Positions 26,462-34,348 of a stretch of 64,000 nt of DNA are shown piece by piece. A model generated the notes under the pieces. That model was not told where the DNA came from and did no database searches. It saw nothing but the letters and a program-made list of their open reading frames with translations. Position 1 is the first letter of the stretch; the number at the start of each line of letters is the position of its first letter. The stretch is from positions 7,440,001 through 7,504,000 of the forward strand of contig NZ_BAABIS010000001.1 in assembly GCF_039542905.1 (NCBI RefSeq). Direction: 5' to 3'. The DNA is from Kitasatospora terrestris. GTDB lineage: Bacteria > Actinomycetota > Actinomycetes > Streptomycetales > Streptomycetaceae. A program made the translations under genes and the position numbers.

Positions 26462-28153
26462 GTGGACGTGGACCGAGACGAGCAGGAACCCGACTGGGTG
26501 CGCTGCGAGGGCTGCGCCGCCCTGGTCTACGGAAAACGATGGGTCAGGAACCTGCGGGTCTGCCCCGACTGCGGCCGGCACGGCCGGCTCACCGCACCGC
26601 AGCGGCTGGCGCAGCTGCTCGACCCCGGCACCGCCGAGCCGCTCGACGGTGCCGCCGCGGTGCACGACCCGCTCGACTTCGTCGACAGCCGCTCCTACAC
26701 GGAGCGGCTGGACGAGGCCCGCGCCGACACCGGTCTCAGCGAGGCCGTGCTGTGCGCCGCCGGACTGATCGAGGGCCAGCCCGCGGTGGTCGCCGTGATG
26801 GACTTCCGCTTCCTCGGCGGCAGCCTCGGCTGCGCCGTCGGCGCGCTGATCACCCAGGCCGCGCACACCGCCCTCGCCCGGCGCGTCCCGCTGGTCATGG
26901 TCACCGCCTCCGGCGGCGCCCGGATGCAGGAGGGCGTGCTCTCCCTGATGCAGATGGCCAAGACCGCCCAGGCGCTCGCCGAACTCGACGAGGCCGGCAT
27001 CCTGACGGTCTCGGTGATCACCGACCCGACGTACGGCGGGGTGGCCGCCTCCTTCGCCACCCTGGCCGACGTGATCATCGCCGAGCCCGGTGCCCGGATG
27101 GGCTTCGCCGGCCCGCGGGTGATCGAACAGACCACGGGGGAGCGGCTGCCGGAGGGCTTCCAGACCGCGGAGTTCCTGCTGGAGCACGGCATGGTCGACG
27201 ACGTCGTCCCGCGGATCGGGGTCCGCCCGGTGCTCGGCCGGCTGCTGGGGCTGCGCCCGCCGCTCGCCCCGAGCGCGCCGGAGGCCGGATCCACCGAGGC
27301 GATCCTGCGCGCCGCCGACGAACTGACCGACCGGGACGCCTGGGAAGGCGTCCGGCTCGCCCGCCACCCCGAACGCCCCACCACCCTGGACTACGTCCGG
27401 CGGCTGGTCGACGACTTCCAGGAACTCCACGGCGACCGGCTCAGCGAGGACTGCCCCGCCATCGTCGCCGGCACCGGACGCGTCGCCGGTACGTCCGTGA
27501 TGCTGATCGGCCACCACAAGGGCGGCCCCGACCTCGGCGAGCGCCGCCGCCGCAACTTCGGCATGGCCGCGCCCTCCGGCTACCGCAAGGCCGCCCGGCT
27601 GATGCGGCTGGCTGCCAAGCTCGGCCTGCCGGTGGTCACCCTGATCGACACCCCCGGCGCCAACCCCGGCCCCGACGCCGAGGAGGGCGGCCAGGCCGCC
27701 GCCATCGCCGAGAACCTGCGGCTGATGGCCCGGCTGCCCGTGCCGATCGTCGCCGTGCTGATCGGCGAGGGCGGCAGCGGCGGCGCCCTGGCGCTCGCGG
27801 TCGCCGACCTCGTCCTGGTCAGTGCCAACGGCATCTACTCGGTGATCAGCCCCGAGGGCTGCGCCGCGATCCTCTGGAAGGACCCGCAGGCCGCCCCCAC
27901 CGCCGCCGACGCGCTGCGCCTGCACGCCCGCGATCTGCTCGCCCTCGGCGTGGTCGACGGCGTCGTCCCCGAACCGCCCGACGGCGCCCACCAGGACCAC
28001 GCGGCCGCCGCCGGACTGCTGGAGGCCGCCCTGGTCAGCGCCCTGCACGAACTCATCCCCTGGGACCCGCAGCGGCTGCTCGCCGACCGCAGGAACCGCT
28101 TCCACGCCTTCGGCGCCGCCGCCGAGGCACCTGCCGAGAGGAGCCAGCCGTGA
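26462..28153 (+). CDS. accDA: Acetyl-CoA carboxylase carboxyltransferase, fused beta-alpha (AccDA)
   Basis: A 563-residue fusion of the two carboxyltransferase subunits of a dissociated, E. coli-type acetyl-CoA carboxylase. The N-terminal AccD part carries a four-cysteine zinc ribbon (C15, C18, C34, C37) and TASGGARMQEGVLSLMQMAK; the AccA part begins near residue 290 and contains DFQELHGDRLSEDCPAIVAG, IDTPGANPGPDAEEGGQAAA and IGEGGSGGALALAVAD. It transfers carboxyl from carboxybiotin to acetyl-CoA to make malonyl-CoA, the only extender of aromatic polyketides. Actinomycete primary metabolism normally uses a different acyl-CoA carboxylase type, so this set is probably dedicated to the pigment cluster. 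Its stop overlaps the BCCP start. Confidence 0.92.
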   Translation: MDVDRDEQEPDWVRCEGCAALVYGKRWVRNLRVCPDCGRHGRLTAPQRLAQLLDPGTAEPLDGAAAVHDPLDFVDSRSYTERLDEARADTGLSEAVLCAAGLIEGQPAVVAVMDFRFLGGSLGCAVGALITQAAHTALARRVPLVMVTASGGARMQEGVLSLMQMAKTAQALAELDEAGILTVSVITDPTYGGVAASFATLADVIIAEPGARMGFAGPRVIEQTTGERLPEGFQTAEFLLEHGMVDDVVPRIGVRPVLGRLLGLRPPLAPSAPEAGSTEAILRAADELTDRDAWEGVRLARHPERPTTLDYVRRLVDDFQELHGDRLSEDCPAIVAGTGRVAGTSVMLIGHHKGGPDLGERRRRNFGMAAPSGYRKAARLMRLAAKLGLPVVTLIDTPGANPGPDAEEGGQAAAIAENLRLMARLPVPIVAVLIGEGGSGGALALAVADLVLVSANGIYSVISPEGCAAILWKDPQAAPTAADALRLHARDLLALGVVDGVVPEPPDGAHQDHAAAAGLLEAALVSALHELIPWDPQRLLADRRNRFHAFGAAAEAPAERSQP

Positions 28154-28632
28154 CCACCGAGCTCACCGGCGACCCCGCCGACCTGACCGCCGGGCCGACC
28201 GCGGACCTGACCGCGCTCTGCCGGAGCATCGCCGAACTGGCCCGGATCAGGCCCGAGCTGCCCGCCCGGATCCGCCTCGAACACCTCGGCACGGCGGTCG
28301 AGATCCACTGGAAGCCGGTCACCTCCCCGGCCGTCGGCGTCGTGGCGGAGGCCCCCGCAGCACCCGCCGCCGCCGAGCCGGAGACCGCCGGCCCGCACCA
28401 GGTGAAGGCACCGATGATCGGCACCTTCTACCACGCGCCCGAACCCGGCTCCCCGCCCTACGTCCGGGTCGGCGACACCGTCGCGGCCGGACAGCCGATC
28501 GGCCTGCTGGAGGTCATGAAGATGATGACCCCCGTCGAGGCCGACGCGGCCGGCACCGTGGTCGAGATCCTCGCCCCCGACGCCGCGCCGGTGGAGTTCC
28601 AGCAGCCGCTGATCGCCGTCCGACTCGCCTGA
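28150..28632 (+). CDS. accB: Biotin carboxyl carrier protein
   Basis: A 160-residue carrier with the E. coli AccB layout: N-terminal helix region (about 15-60, LCRSIAELARIRPELPARIR), an Ala/Pro-rich linker, and a biotinyl domain from about 85 (HQVKAPMIGTFYHAPEPGSP). The biotinylated lysine is K124 in LLEVMKMMTPVEAD; the thumb-like segment PEPGSPPYV is present. The GTG start overlaps the AccDA stop by four bases, so the subunits are translated together. It shuttles carboxybiotin between AccC and AccDA. Confidence 0.93.
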   Translation: MTTELTGDPADLTAGPTADLTALCRSIAELARIRPELPARIRLEHLGTAVEIHWKPVTSPAVGVVAEAPAAPAAAEPETAGPHQVKAPMIGTFYHAPEPGSPPYVRVGDTVAAGQPIGLLEVMKMMTPVEADAAGTVVEILAPDAAPVEFQQPLIAVRLA

Positions 28633-28641
28633 GGGGCCGAC

Positions 28642-30000
28642 GTGTTCACCACCGTACTGATCGCCAACCGCGGCGAGATAGCCGTCCGGGTCGCCCGGAC
28701 CTGTCGCGAACTGGGCATCCGCACCGTCGCCGCGTACTCCACCGCCGACCGCGACTCGGCGGTGGTCCGGCTCGCCGACCGGGCCGTCCACCTCGGGCCG
28801 CCCGCCGCGAAGTCGAGCTACCTGAACATCCCCGCACTGATCGAGGCCGCGCTCAGCACCGGCGCCGAGGCGGTCCACCCCGGGTACGGCTTCCTCTCCG
28901 AGGACCCCGACTTCGCCGAGGTCTGCGAGGCCAACGGCCTGACCTTCATCGGCCCGCCCGCGCACGTCATGGAGCGGCTCGGCGACAAGGCGATGGCCCG
29001 CCGACTGATGGCCGAGGCCGGACTGCCCGTCCTGCCCGGCTCCACCGGCGTGGTCACCGGCCCCGCCGAGGCCCGGCAGCTCGCCGACCGGGTCGGCTAC
29101 CCCGTGATCCTCAAGGCGGTGGCCGGCGGCGGCGGACGCGGCATGGCCGTGGTCCGCGACGGCGACCAGCTCGCCCCCGCCTTCCAGGACACCCGCGCCC
29201 ACGCCCGGGCCGTCTTCGGCGACGACCGGCTCTACCTGGAGCGGTACGTCGACGGCGCCCGGCACATCGAGGTCCAGGTGCTGTGCGACCGCCACGGCAA
29301 CGCCGTCCACCTCGGCGAGCGGGACTGCTCGGTGCAGCGCCGCCACCAGAAGCTGATCGAGGAGTCCCCGGCCCCCAACCTGCCCCGCGCGCTGCGCGAC
29401 CGGATCTGTGCGGCCGCCGTGCAGGGCGCCCTCGCCGCCGGCTACGTCGGCGCCGGCACCTTCGAGTTCGTCCTCGCGCCCGACGGCGGCTTCTTCCTGA
29501 TGGAGGTCAACTGCCGCCTCCAGGTGGAGCACCCGGTCACCGAGATGGTGACCGGCATCGACCTGGTGCGCGAGCAGCTGCGGATCGCGGCCGGCGAGCC
29601 GCTCGGCTACGGGCAGCAGGACGTGGTGGTGCGGGGGAGCGCGGTGGAGGCCCGGGTGAACGCCGAGGACCCCGAGCGGGACTTCGTGCCCACCCCCGGC
29701 CTGCTCAGCGAGTTCACCCCGCCCGGCGGCCCGTTCGTCCGGGTCGACACCCACGCCTACCCCGGCTGGGTGGTCGGCCCCGACTACGACTCGCTGCTCG
29801 CCAAGACGATCGCCTGGGCACCCGACCGTGAACAGGCCGTCGCCCGACTCGACCGCGCCCTCGCCGAGTTCCGGATCGACGGGCCGGGGGTGCGCACCAC
29901 CGCCGGGTACCTGCGCCGCACCCTGGCCGACCCGCGCTACCGGGCCGGGCGGCACACCACCGGACTGGTCGCCGCCATGGCCGAGGAAACGGCCGTCTGA
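28642..30000 (+). CDS. accC: Acetyl-CoA carboxylase, biotin carboxylase subunit
   Basis: A 452-residue stand-alone biotin carboxylase, close to E. coli AccC in length (449), with no biotinyl domain. ATP-grasp features: VLIANRGEIAVRVARTCREL at the N-terminus, LKAVAGGGGRGMAVVRDG, CSVQRRHQKLIEESPAPNLP and EVNCRLQVEHPVTEMVTG. It carboxylates biotin on BCCP with bicarbonate and ATP. The GTG start follows GAGGGG and is nine bases after the BCCP stop. With AccDA and BCCP it forms a complete carboxylase at the end of the pigment operon. Confidence 0.94.
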   Translation: MFTTVLIANRGEIAVRVARTCRELGIRTVAAYSTADRDSAVVRLADRAVHLGPPAAKSSYLNIPALIEAALSTGAEAVHPGYGFLSEDPDFAEVCEANGLTFIGPPAHVMERLGDKAMARRLMAEAGLPVLPGSTGVVTGPAEARQLADRVGYPVILKAVAGGGGRGMAVVRDGDQLAPAFQDTRAHARAVFGDDRLYLERYVDGARHIEVQVLCDRHGNAVHLGERDCSVQRRHQKLIEESPAPNLPRALRDRICAAAVQGALAAGYVGAGTFEFVLAPDGGFFLMEVNCRLQVEHPVTEMVTGIDLVREQLRIAAGEPLGYGQQDVVVRGSAVEARVNAEDPERDFVPTPGLLSEFTPPGGPFVRVDTHAYPGWVVGPDYDSLLAKTIAWAPDREQAVARLDRALAEFRIDGPGVRTTAGYLRRTLADPRYRAGRHTTGLVAAMAEETAV

Positions 30001-30184
30001 CCCCCTATCGGCAGGGCACGCGCCCGGGTTGACCCCCCGCACCCGAAGGGCCCAGCAGGACGCCCGGGATGCCGCACCCGGCTCGCGGCACCCGGTCGGC
30101 GGGCGCAGCGTGGTCCACGGCGCCGCGACACCACGGGCCGGCAACGGGCCGGCCCGCGCGGCCATCGGAAAGGTTCCCACCCCC

Positions 30185-30634
30185 ATGCGTTCTGCACGCA
30201 CCCTCGTGACCGGCGCGGCCGTTGCCGCCACCCTCCTGCTCGGCGCCCCCGCAGCCCTCGCCGACGTCCCGCCCGATGCCGGCAGCCACCAGGGCGGCGG
30301 CTGGGACGGCGGCTCCAAGGCCGCCGAGGCCGCCCCCGCCGCTCCGGCCCCCGCCGCTCCGTCCGCCGCGGAACCCGCAGCCGCCGAACCGGCGGCCGAG
30401 GCCGCCGCCGGCTCGTCGAGCTCCTCGGGCTCCGCGACGTCCGAGCACGGGTCGAAGGGCTCCGACAGCAAGCACCACAAGCCGCACGGCGGCGTGCACA
30501 CCGGCGGCGGCGGCCTCGCGCTGTCCGGCGGCGGCGCCGCGACCGGCGCGGTCCTGCTGGCCGGCGGGGTCGGCGTCTCGGTGCTGGCGATGCGCCGCCG
30601 CCGGACCGCCGCCAAGCCGGGCCTGGCGCTCTGA
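30185..30634 (+). CDS. Cell-surface protein with sortase-like C-terminal signal
   Basis: A 149-residue exported protein: signal peptide (about 1-26, ending APAALA), an Ala/Pro/Ser/Gly-rich, low-complexity body with a His-rich patch (KGSDSKHHKPHGGVHTGG), then LALSG at 111-115, a hydrophobic helix (118-136) and the basic tail MRRRR. This is the order of a sortase sorting signal; Streptomyces class E sortases use LAxTG, so LALSG would be a variant. The gene stands 94 bases before a sortase gene, which is the likely anchoring enzyme. The body shows no binding domain. Confidence 0.78.
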   Translation: MRSARTLVTGAAVAATLLLGAPAALADVPPDAGSHQGGGWDGGSKAAEAAPAAPAPAAPSAAEPAAAEPAAEAAAGSSSSSGSATSEHGSKGSDSKHHKPHGGVHTGGGGLALSGGGAATGAVLLAGGVGVSVLAMRRRRTAAKPGLAL

Positions 30635-30727
30635 CCCGTCACCACCCCGGGACACCCGCCGGGCCGGCCGCCCACCCGGGCAGCCGGCCCGGCCGGGCGT
30701 CTCCGCCGAGGAAGGCACGCACCACCG

Positions 30728-31381
30728 ATGAACCCACCCACCCCCCAGCCCGGCGGAAAGCTGCTGCGCCTCGGCCTCGGCGCGGCCGCGCTCGGCGTGC
30801 TGGTCCTCTACAACTCGGTGGACGCCAAGCCGGTCGACGAAGCCTCCGCACCGGCCGCGTCCACCTCCGTCTCCGCCTCCGCCGCTCCGTCCGCCGCAGC
30901 CGCCCGCGGGGCCCGGGCGCCCGCGCTGCCGCGCTCGCAGCCCACCCGGATCCGGATCCCGCAGATCGCCGTCGACGCCCCCGTCAGCCAGCTCGGCCTG
31001 GAGGCCGACGGGCGGCTCGCCGCGCCGCCCGTCGACAACCGCAACCTGGTCGGCTGGTACAGCGGCGGCGCCGCCCCCGGGGAGGCCGGCAGCGCCGTGA
31101 TGGCGGGCCACGTGGACACCAAGAGCGGGCCGGCGGTCTTCCTGCTGCTGAGCCTGCTGGTCACGGGCAACACCGTCGACGTCACCCGGGCCGACGGCAC
31201 GACCGCCACCTTCGTCGTCGACAGCGTGGAGACCTTCGCCAAGAACGCCTTCCCCGACGACCGGGTCTACGGCGACACCCCCGACGCCCAGCTGCGCCTG
31301 ATCACCTGCGGCGGCGTCTACGACCACAAGGCCAAGGACTACACCGCCAACGTGGTCGTCTTCGCGCACCTGAAGGCGTGA
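30728..31381 (+). CDS. Class F-like sortase
   Basis: A 217-residue membrane-bound transpeptidase: N-terminal signal anchor (LLRLGLGAAALGVLVLYNSV, 11-31), an Ala/Ser linker, then a sortase barrel from about residue 70 (TRIRIPQIAVDAPVSQLGLE). Catalytic residues are visible: H128 in VMAGHVDTKSGPAVF and C194 in LRLITCGGVYDHKAKDY. The TCGGxYD environment resembles actinobacterial class F (and related E) sortases. It follows a protein with a sorting-signal-like C-terminus and is closed by a long hairpin, so the two probably form a small anchoring unit. Confidence 0.88.
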   Translation: MNPPTPQPGGKLLRLGLGAAALGVLVLYNSVDAKPVDEASAPAASTSVSASAAPSAAAARGARAPALPRSQPTRIRIPQIAVDAPVSQLGLEADGRLAAPPVDNRNLVGWYSGGAAPGEAGSAVMAGHVDTKSGPAVFLLLSLLVTGNTVDVTRADGTTATFVVDSVETFAKNAFPDDRVYGDTPDAQLRLITCGGVYDHKAKDYTANVVVFAHLKA

Positions 31382-31384
31382 GGC

Positions 31385-31431
31385 GGCAACGCGAGAGGGG
31401 CCGCGCCGTGCGCGGCCCCTCTCGCGTTGCC
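31385..31431. terminator. Long bidirectional terminator
   Basis: A perfect 21-bp stem with a five-base loop lies between the convergent sortase and methyltransferase genes, beginning four bases after the sortase stop. The core arm is AACGCGAGAGGGGCCGCG. Confidence 0.88.
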
Positions 31432-31439
31432 CCGGTCGG

Positions 31440-32477
31440 TCAGACCGTGCACTCGAAGGCGTGCAGGTACGGGTTGACCGGCTCGACCGCGTGCAGCCGC
31501 AGACCGGACTGCTCGATCAGCGCGGTCATGCTGGCGGTGGTGTGCTTGGCGCCGCCGACGTTCAGCAGCAGGAGCAGGTCCATCGCGGTGGTGAAGCGCA
31601 TCGAGGGGGTGTCGTCGACCAGGTTCTCCACGATCACCACCCGGGCGCCGGGCCGGGCCGCCCGGATCACGTTGGCCAGGGTGCGGCGGGTGGAACCGTC
31701 GTCCCACTCCAGGATGTTCTTGATCAGGTAGAGGTCGGCCCCGACCGGGACGTCCTCCCGGCAGTCGCCCGGGACCAGCCGCGCCCGGTCGGCGAACTCG
31801 CCTCCGGGGCGGAGCCGTTCGTCGGCCTGGGCGACCACCTGCGGCAGGTCCAGGAGCGTGCCGTGCAGGCCCGGGTGGGCGGCCAGCAGGTTGGCCAGCA
31901 CCTGGCCCTGGCCGCCGCCGATGTCCGCGACCGAGGAGACGCCGGTCAGGTCCAGGAAGGCGGTCAGGTCCTCGGCGGACTGGCGGCTGGACTGGCTCAT
32001 CGCCCGGTCGAAGACGGCCGCCGAGTCCGGGGCGTCGTCGTGCAGGTACTGGAAGAACTCCTTGCCGAAGGTGTCGGTGAAGACGCTGCGCCCGGTGCGC
32101 ACCGCGTCGTCCAGGCGGGACCAGGACTGCCAGGTCCACGGCTCGGTGCACCACAGCGCGATGGCCCGCAGGCTGCCCGGCTCGTCCTCGCGCAGCAGCC
32201 GGGAGAGCGGGGTGTGCGCGTAGCGGCCGTCCGGGGTCTCGGTGAAGACGCCGTAGCTGGCCAGGGCGCGCAGCAGGCGGCCCAGCGGGCGGGCCTCGAC
32301 CCCGAGCGCGGTGGCGAGTTCGGCGGGTGCGGCGGGCTGCTCGCCGAGTGCGTCGGGCAGCCCGAGGCGGGCGGCGGCGCGCAGGGCGCCCGCGCAGGCG
32401 GCGCCGAAGACCAGCTCGCGCAGCAGCATCGAGGGCGGGGCGGCGGCGGTGGTGTCGGGGGCGGTGGCGGTGGCCAT
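31440..32477 (-). CDS. SAM-dependent O-methyltransferase (acetylserotonin/TcmO type)
   Basis: A 345-residue two-domain O-methyltransferase. The N-terminal dimerisation winged helix (about 20-90; LVFGAACAGALRAAARLGLP, LGRLLRALASYGVFTETPDG) precedes a Rossmann domain with motif I VADIGGGQGQVLANLLAAHP (about 184-203), LLDLPQVVAQADERL and the catalytic-region segment LYLIKNILEWDDGSTRRTLA. The family methylates phenolic hydroxyls of polyketides such as tetracenomycin. AAGGAGG lies nine bases before the ATG. Its place 1.4 kb past the carboxylase genes makes a tailoring role in the pigment plausible but unproven. In motif IKNILEWDD an Asn stands where many members have the general base His (xxHxxHDW), which is unusual. 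Confidence 0.87.
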   Translation of the reverse strand: MATATAPDTTAAAPPSMLLRELVFGAACAGALRAAARLGLPDALGEQPAAPAELATALGVEARPLGRLLRALASYGVFTETPDGRYAHTPLSRLLREDEPGSLRAIALWCTEPWTWQSWSRLDDAVRTGRSVFTDTFGKEFFQYLHDDAPDSAAVFDRAMSQSSRQSAEDLTAFLDLTGVSSVADIGGGQGQVLANLLAAHPGLHGTLLDLPQVVAQADERLRPGGEFADRARLVPGDCREDVPVGADLYLIKNILEWDDGSTRRTLANVIRAARPGARVVIVENLVDDTPSMRFTTAMDLLLLLNVGGAKHTTASMTALIEQSGLRLHAVEPVNPYLHAFECTV

Positions 32478-32547
32478 GGGGTGCGGCCTCCTTCGGTCGT
32501 GGGCGTGTCGGGCGTGTCGGGGTACGGCGGGGTGCGGCGCTGGGCGG

Positions 32548-33612
32548 TCAGCAGTGGCCGGCGGGCAGGGAGGTGCGGCAGACGTTGCCGTCCAGCAGGT
32601 TGCCGGAGCCGGTGTCGCGGTCGGCGATGTCGGCCGGACCGTTGCCGCTCAGCAGGTTGCCGGTCACCGTGGCACCTGAGTTGGGCGCGCCGACCAGCGA
32701 GTGGAACAGCACGATGCCGCCGGACATCGGCGAGGCGCCGGTGTTGCCGGTCACCCGGTTGCCGGTCACCACGGTGTCCTCGGTGCCGGTCAGCAGGATG
32801 CCGGTGCCCTGGATGAAGTCCAGGCGCGGATTGGGCGCGCAGTAGCGGTTGTTGGCGTCCACCGTGTTGTCGCGCACGGTCAGCGCGCCGGCCCGGGGAA
32901 CGCCCTCGTCGCCGACCACGAACACCCCGCCGCAGTTGTCGCCGATCAGGTTGGCCTCGACCGTGATGTTCCGGACCCGGCGCAGCACCACGCCGATCCG
33001 GTTGCCGGTCAGCCGGTTGCCGAAGACCTCGCTGCCGTCGGTGTCCAGGGCGCCGCCCTCGTGGTCCACCGCGTTGGCGACGAAGATGCCCGCCTGGCCG
33101 TTGCCGCTCGCCTCCACGGCGGTCAGCAGCGAGCCGGTGGACGCGTCGGTGGAGACGCCCTGCTGGCCGTTGGCCCGGGCGGCGACGGCGCGGACGGTCA
33201 GGGCGTCGGTCTGCGAGGCGTGCAGACCGTCCTTGGTGAAGCCCTCGACGGCCAGGGCCTCGATCCGTACGCCGTGCACCGGGCTGCCGGGCAGGCCCGT
33301 GACGCACAGCCCGTGCCCGGCGGCGGCGCACGCGCCGGTCGCGCCGGTGTCGGGGCGCAGCACCGTCCGGCCGGGGCCCTGGCCGCGCAGGGTGAGCCGG
33401 TCGACGGAGACGGTCAGACCGCCGGGCACGGTCCCGGCGGGGAGTTCCACGGTGTCGCCCGGGCGGGCGGCGTCCAGCACGGCCTGGACGGCCTGCGGGG
33501 TGACGCCCGCCCGCAGGCGGTGGACGGTTGGACCGGCCGCCTGGGCCGGTGCGGCGGGGATGGTGAGCAGTGCGGCGGCCAGCATCGCGGCCGGGGCGAG
33601 TCGTGCAGTCAT
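32548..33612 (-). CDS. Secreted right-handed parallel beta-helix protein
   Basis: A 354-residue exported protein with a clear signal peptide (MTARLAPAAMLAAALLTIPA, cleavage after AQA near 26). Beyond the N-cap (VQAVLDAARPGDTVELPAGT) it consists of repeated turns such as GVRIEALAVEGFTKDGLHAS, EVFGNRLTGNRIGVVLRRVR, ITVEANLIGDNCGGVFVVGD and TVVTGNRVTGNTGASPMSGG, the PbH1 repeats of pectate-lyase-like and NosD-like proteins. Asn ladders are visible. No catalytic site was recognised; a polysaccharide lyase/epimerase or surface adhesin is possible. Paired cysteines near the end may form disulfides. It is oriented like the methyltransferase gene, 70 bases upstream of it. Confidence 0.82.
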   Translation of the reverse strand: MTARLAPAAMLAAALLTIPAAPAQAAGPTVHRLRAGVTPQAVQAVLDAARPGDTVELPAGTVPGGLTVSVDRLTLRGQGPGRTVLRPDTGATGACAAAGHGLCVTGLPGSPVHGVRIEALAVEGFTKDGLHASQTDALTVRAVAARANGQQGVSTDASTGSLLTAVEASGNGQAGIFVANAVDHEGGALDTDGSEVFGNRLTGNRIGVVLRRVRNITVEANLIGDNCGGVFVVGDEGVPRAGALTVRDNTVDANNRYCAPNPRLDFIQGTGILLTGTEDTVVTGNRVTGNTGASPMSGGIVLFHSLVGAPNSGATVTGNLLSGNGPADIADRDTGSGNLLDGNVCRTSLPAGHC

Positions 33613-33824
33613 GGGCGGATGACCCGCTTCGCTTCGGAGACGTGGGAACGCGGCCCGGTCGGGGCCGCCAGGTCGAAGCTAGGGTCGTCTCCGGGCGGGT
33701 TGCCACTTCTGTACAGCCGCAAGGGCGTTGCCGGTACCCCCGGTCCGGCGCGTCGTACACCCGATCGGGCGTCACCACGGCCCCGTTCCGGGCCGTGACG
33801 GGCGATCGGAGGGATCATGGGTGC

Positions 33825-33992
33825 ATGGACACGCACACTGGACGGGTCATCGACGAGCAGACCGAACTGGACGGCCTCCTGGCCACCTCCGCTTCTGAAT
33901 CCGACGCCGAGCCGGGTCTGGAGGCCCTCGCGGCCGACACCCTCCCGGACGCCGGCGACTACGAGGACGTCATCCTCCGCTCGGTGAACTGA
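33825..33992 (+). CDS. Small acidic protein of unknown function
   Basis: Fifty-five residues, starting MDTHTGRVIDEQTELDGLLA and ending AGDYEDVILRSVN. It is strongly acidic, has no Cys and no membrane segment. GGAGGG is present, 12 bases before this ATG, a little far. A second frame from ATG 33817 is also open, but only this frame has natural composition. No family is recognised. The gene is divergent from the beta-helix gene and convergent with a zinc-ribbon protein gene, whose stop is three bases away. Confidence 0.5.
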   Translation: MDTHTGRVIDEQTELDGLLATSASESDAEPGLEALAADTLPDAGDYEDVILRSVN

Positions 33993-33995
33993 CCC

Positions 33996-34157
33996 TCAGC
34001 AGTAGACGCAGACCAGCTCGACGACCGGGGTGTCCCCGAGCATCCCGCCGACGGTCTCGCTGTACGGCTGCCCCGCCGCGATCGGCCGGTGGCAGCCGGA
34101 GCAGGCCAGACCGCCGGGGAAGTCCTCCTCGGTGACGAGGGCGTACGACAGCTGCAC
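33996..34157 (-). CDS. Small zinc-ribbon-like protein
   Basis: A 53-residue protein beginning with GTG in front of QLSYALVTEEDFPGGLACSG and ending VVELVCVYC. The pairs CSGC and CVYC, about 30 residues apart, can bind one zinc ion. The GTG at 34157 is supported by GGAGGAGG eight bases upstream; longer frames have no such site. Function unknown; small Streptomyces zinc-ribbon proteins of this kind are frequent. Confidence 0.65.
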   Translation of the reverse strand: MQLSYALVTEEDFPGGLACSGCHRPIAAGQPYSETVGGMLGDTPVVELVCVYC

Positions 34158-34348
34158 GGCGGTGCCTCCTCCGGGCGGTGGGCGGACAACGGTTCGTCCA
34201 CCCACGTAAGCAGGCGTGCGGTGGCTCTGTCGAACGCTCGGGCCGCGATGTGAGCAAGAGCTCAGGCGGCGGGTCACCGCGCGCGCCGCGCTGCGCCGCC
34301 TAGGATCGTGCCCCGTCAGGGTGGGGAGCTCGACGGGGAGGCGCGGCG

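Noticed and set aside
33825..33992. RiPP precursor
   Set aside because: Although acidic and small, it lacks Cys or a recognisable core and has no modification enzyme nearby.
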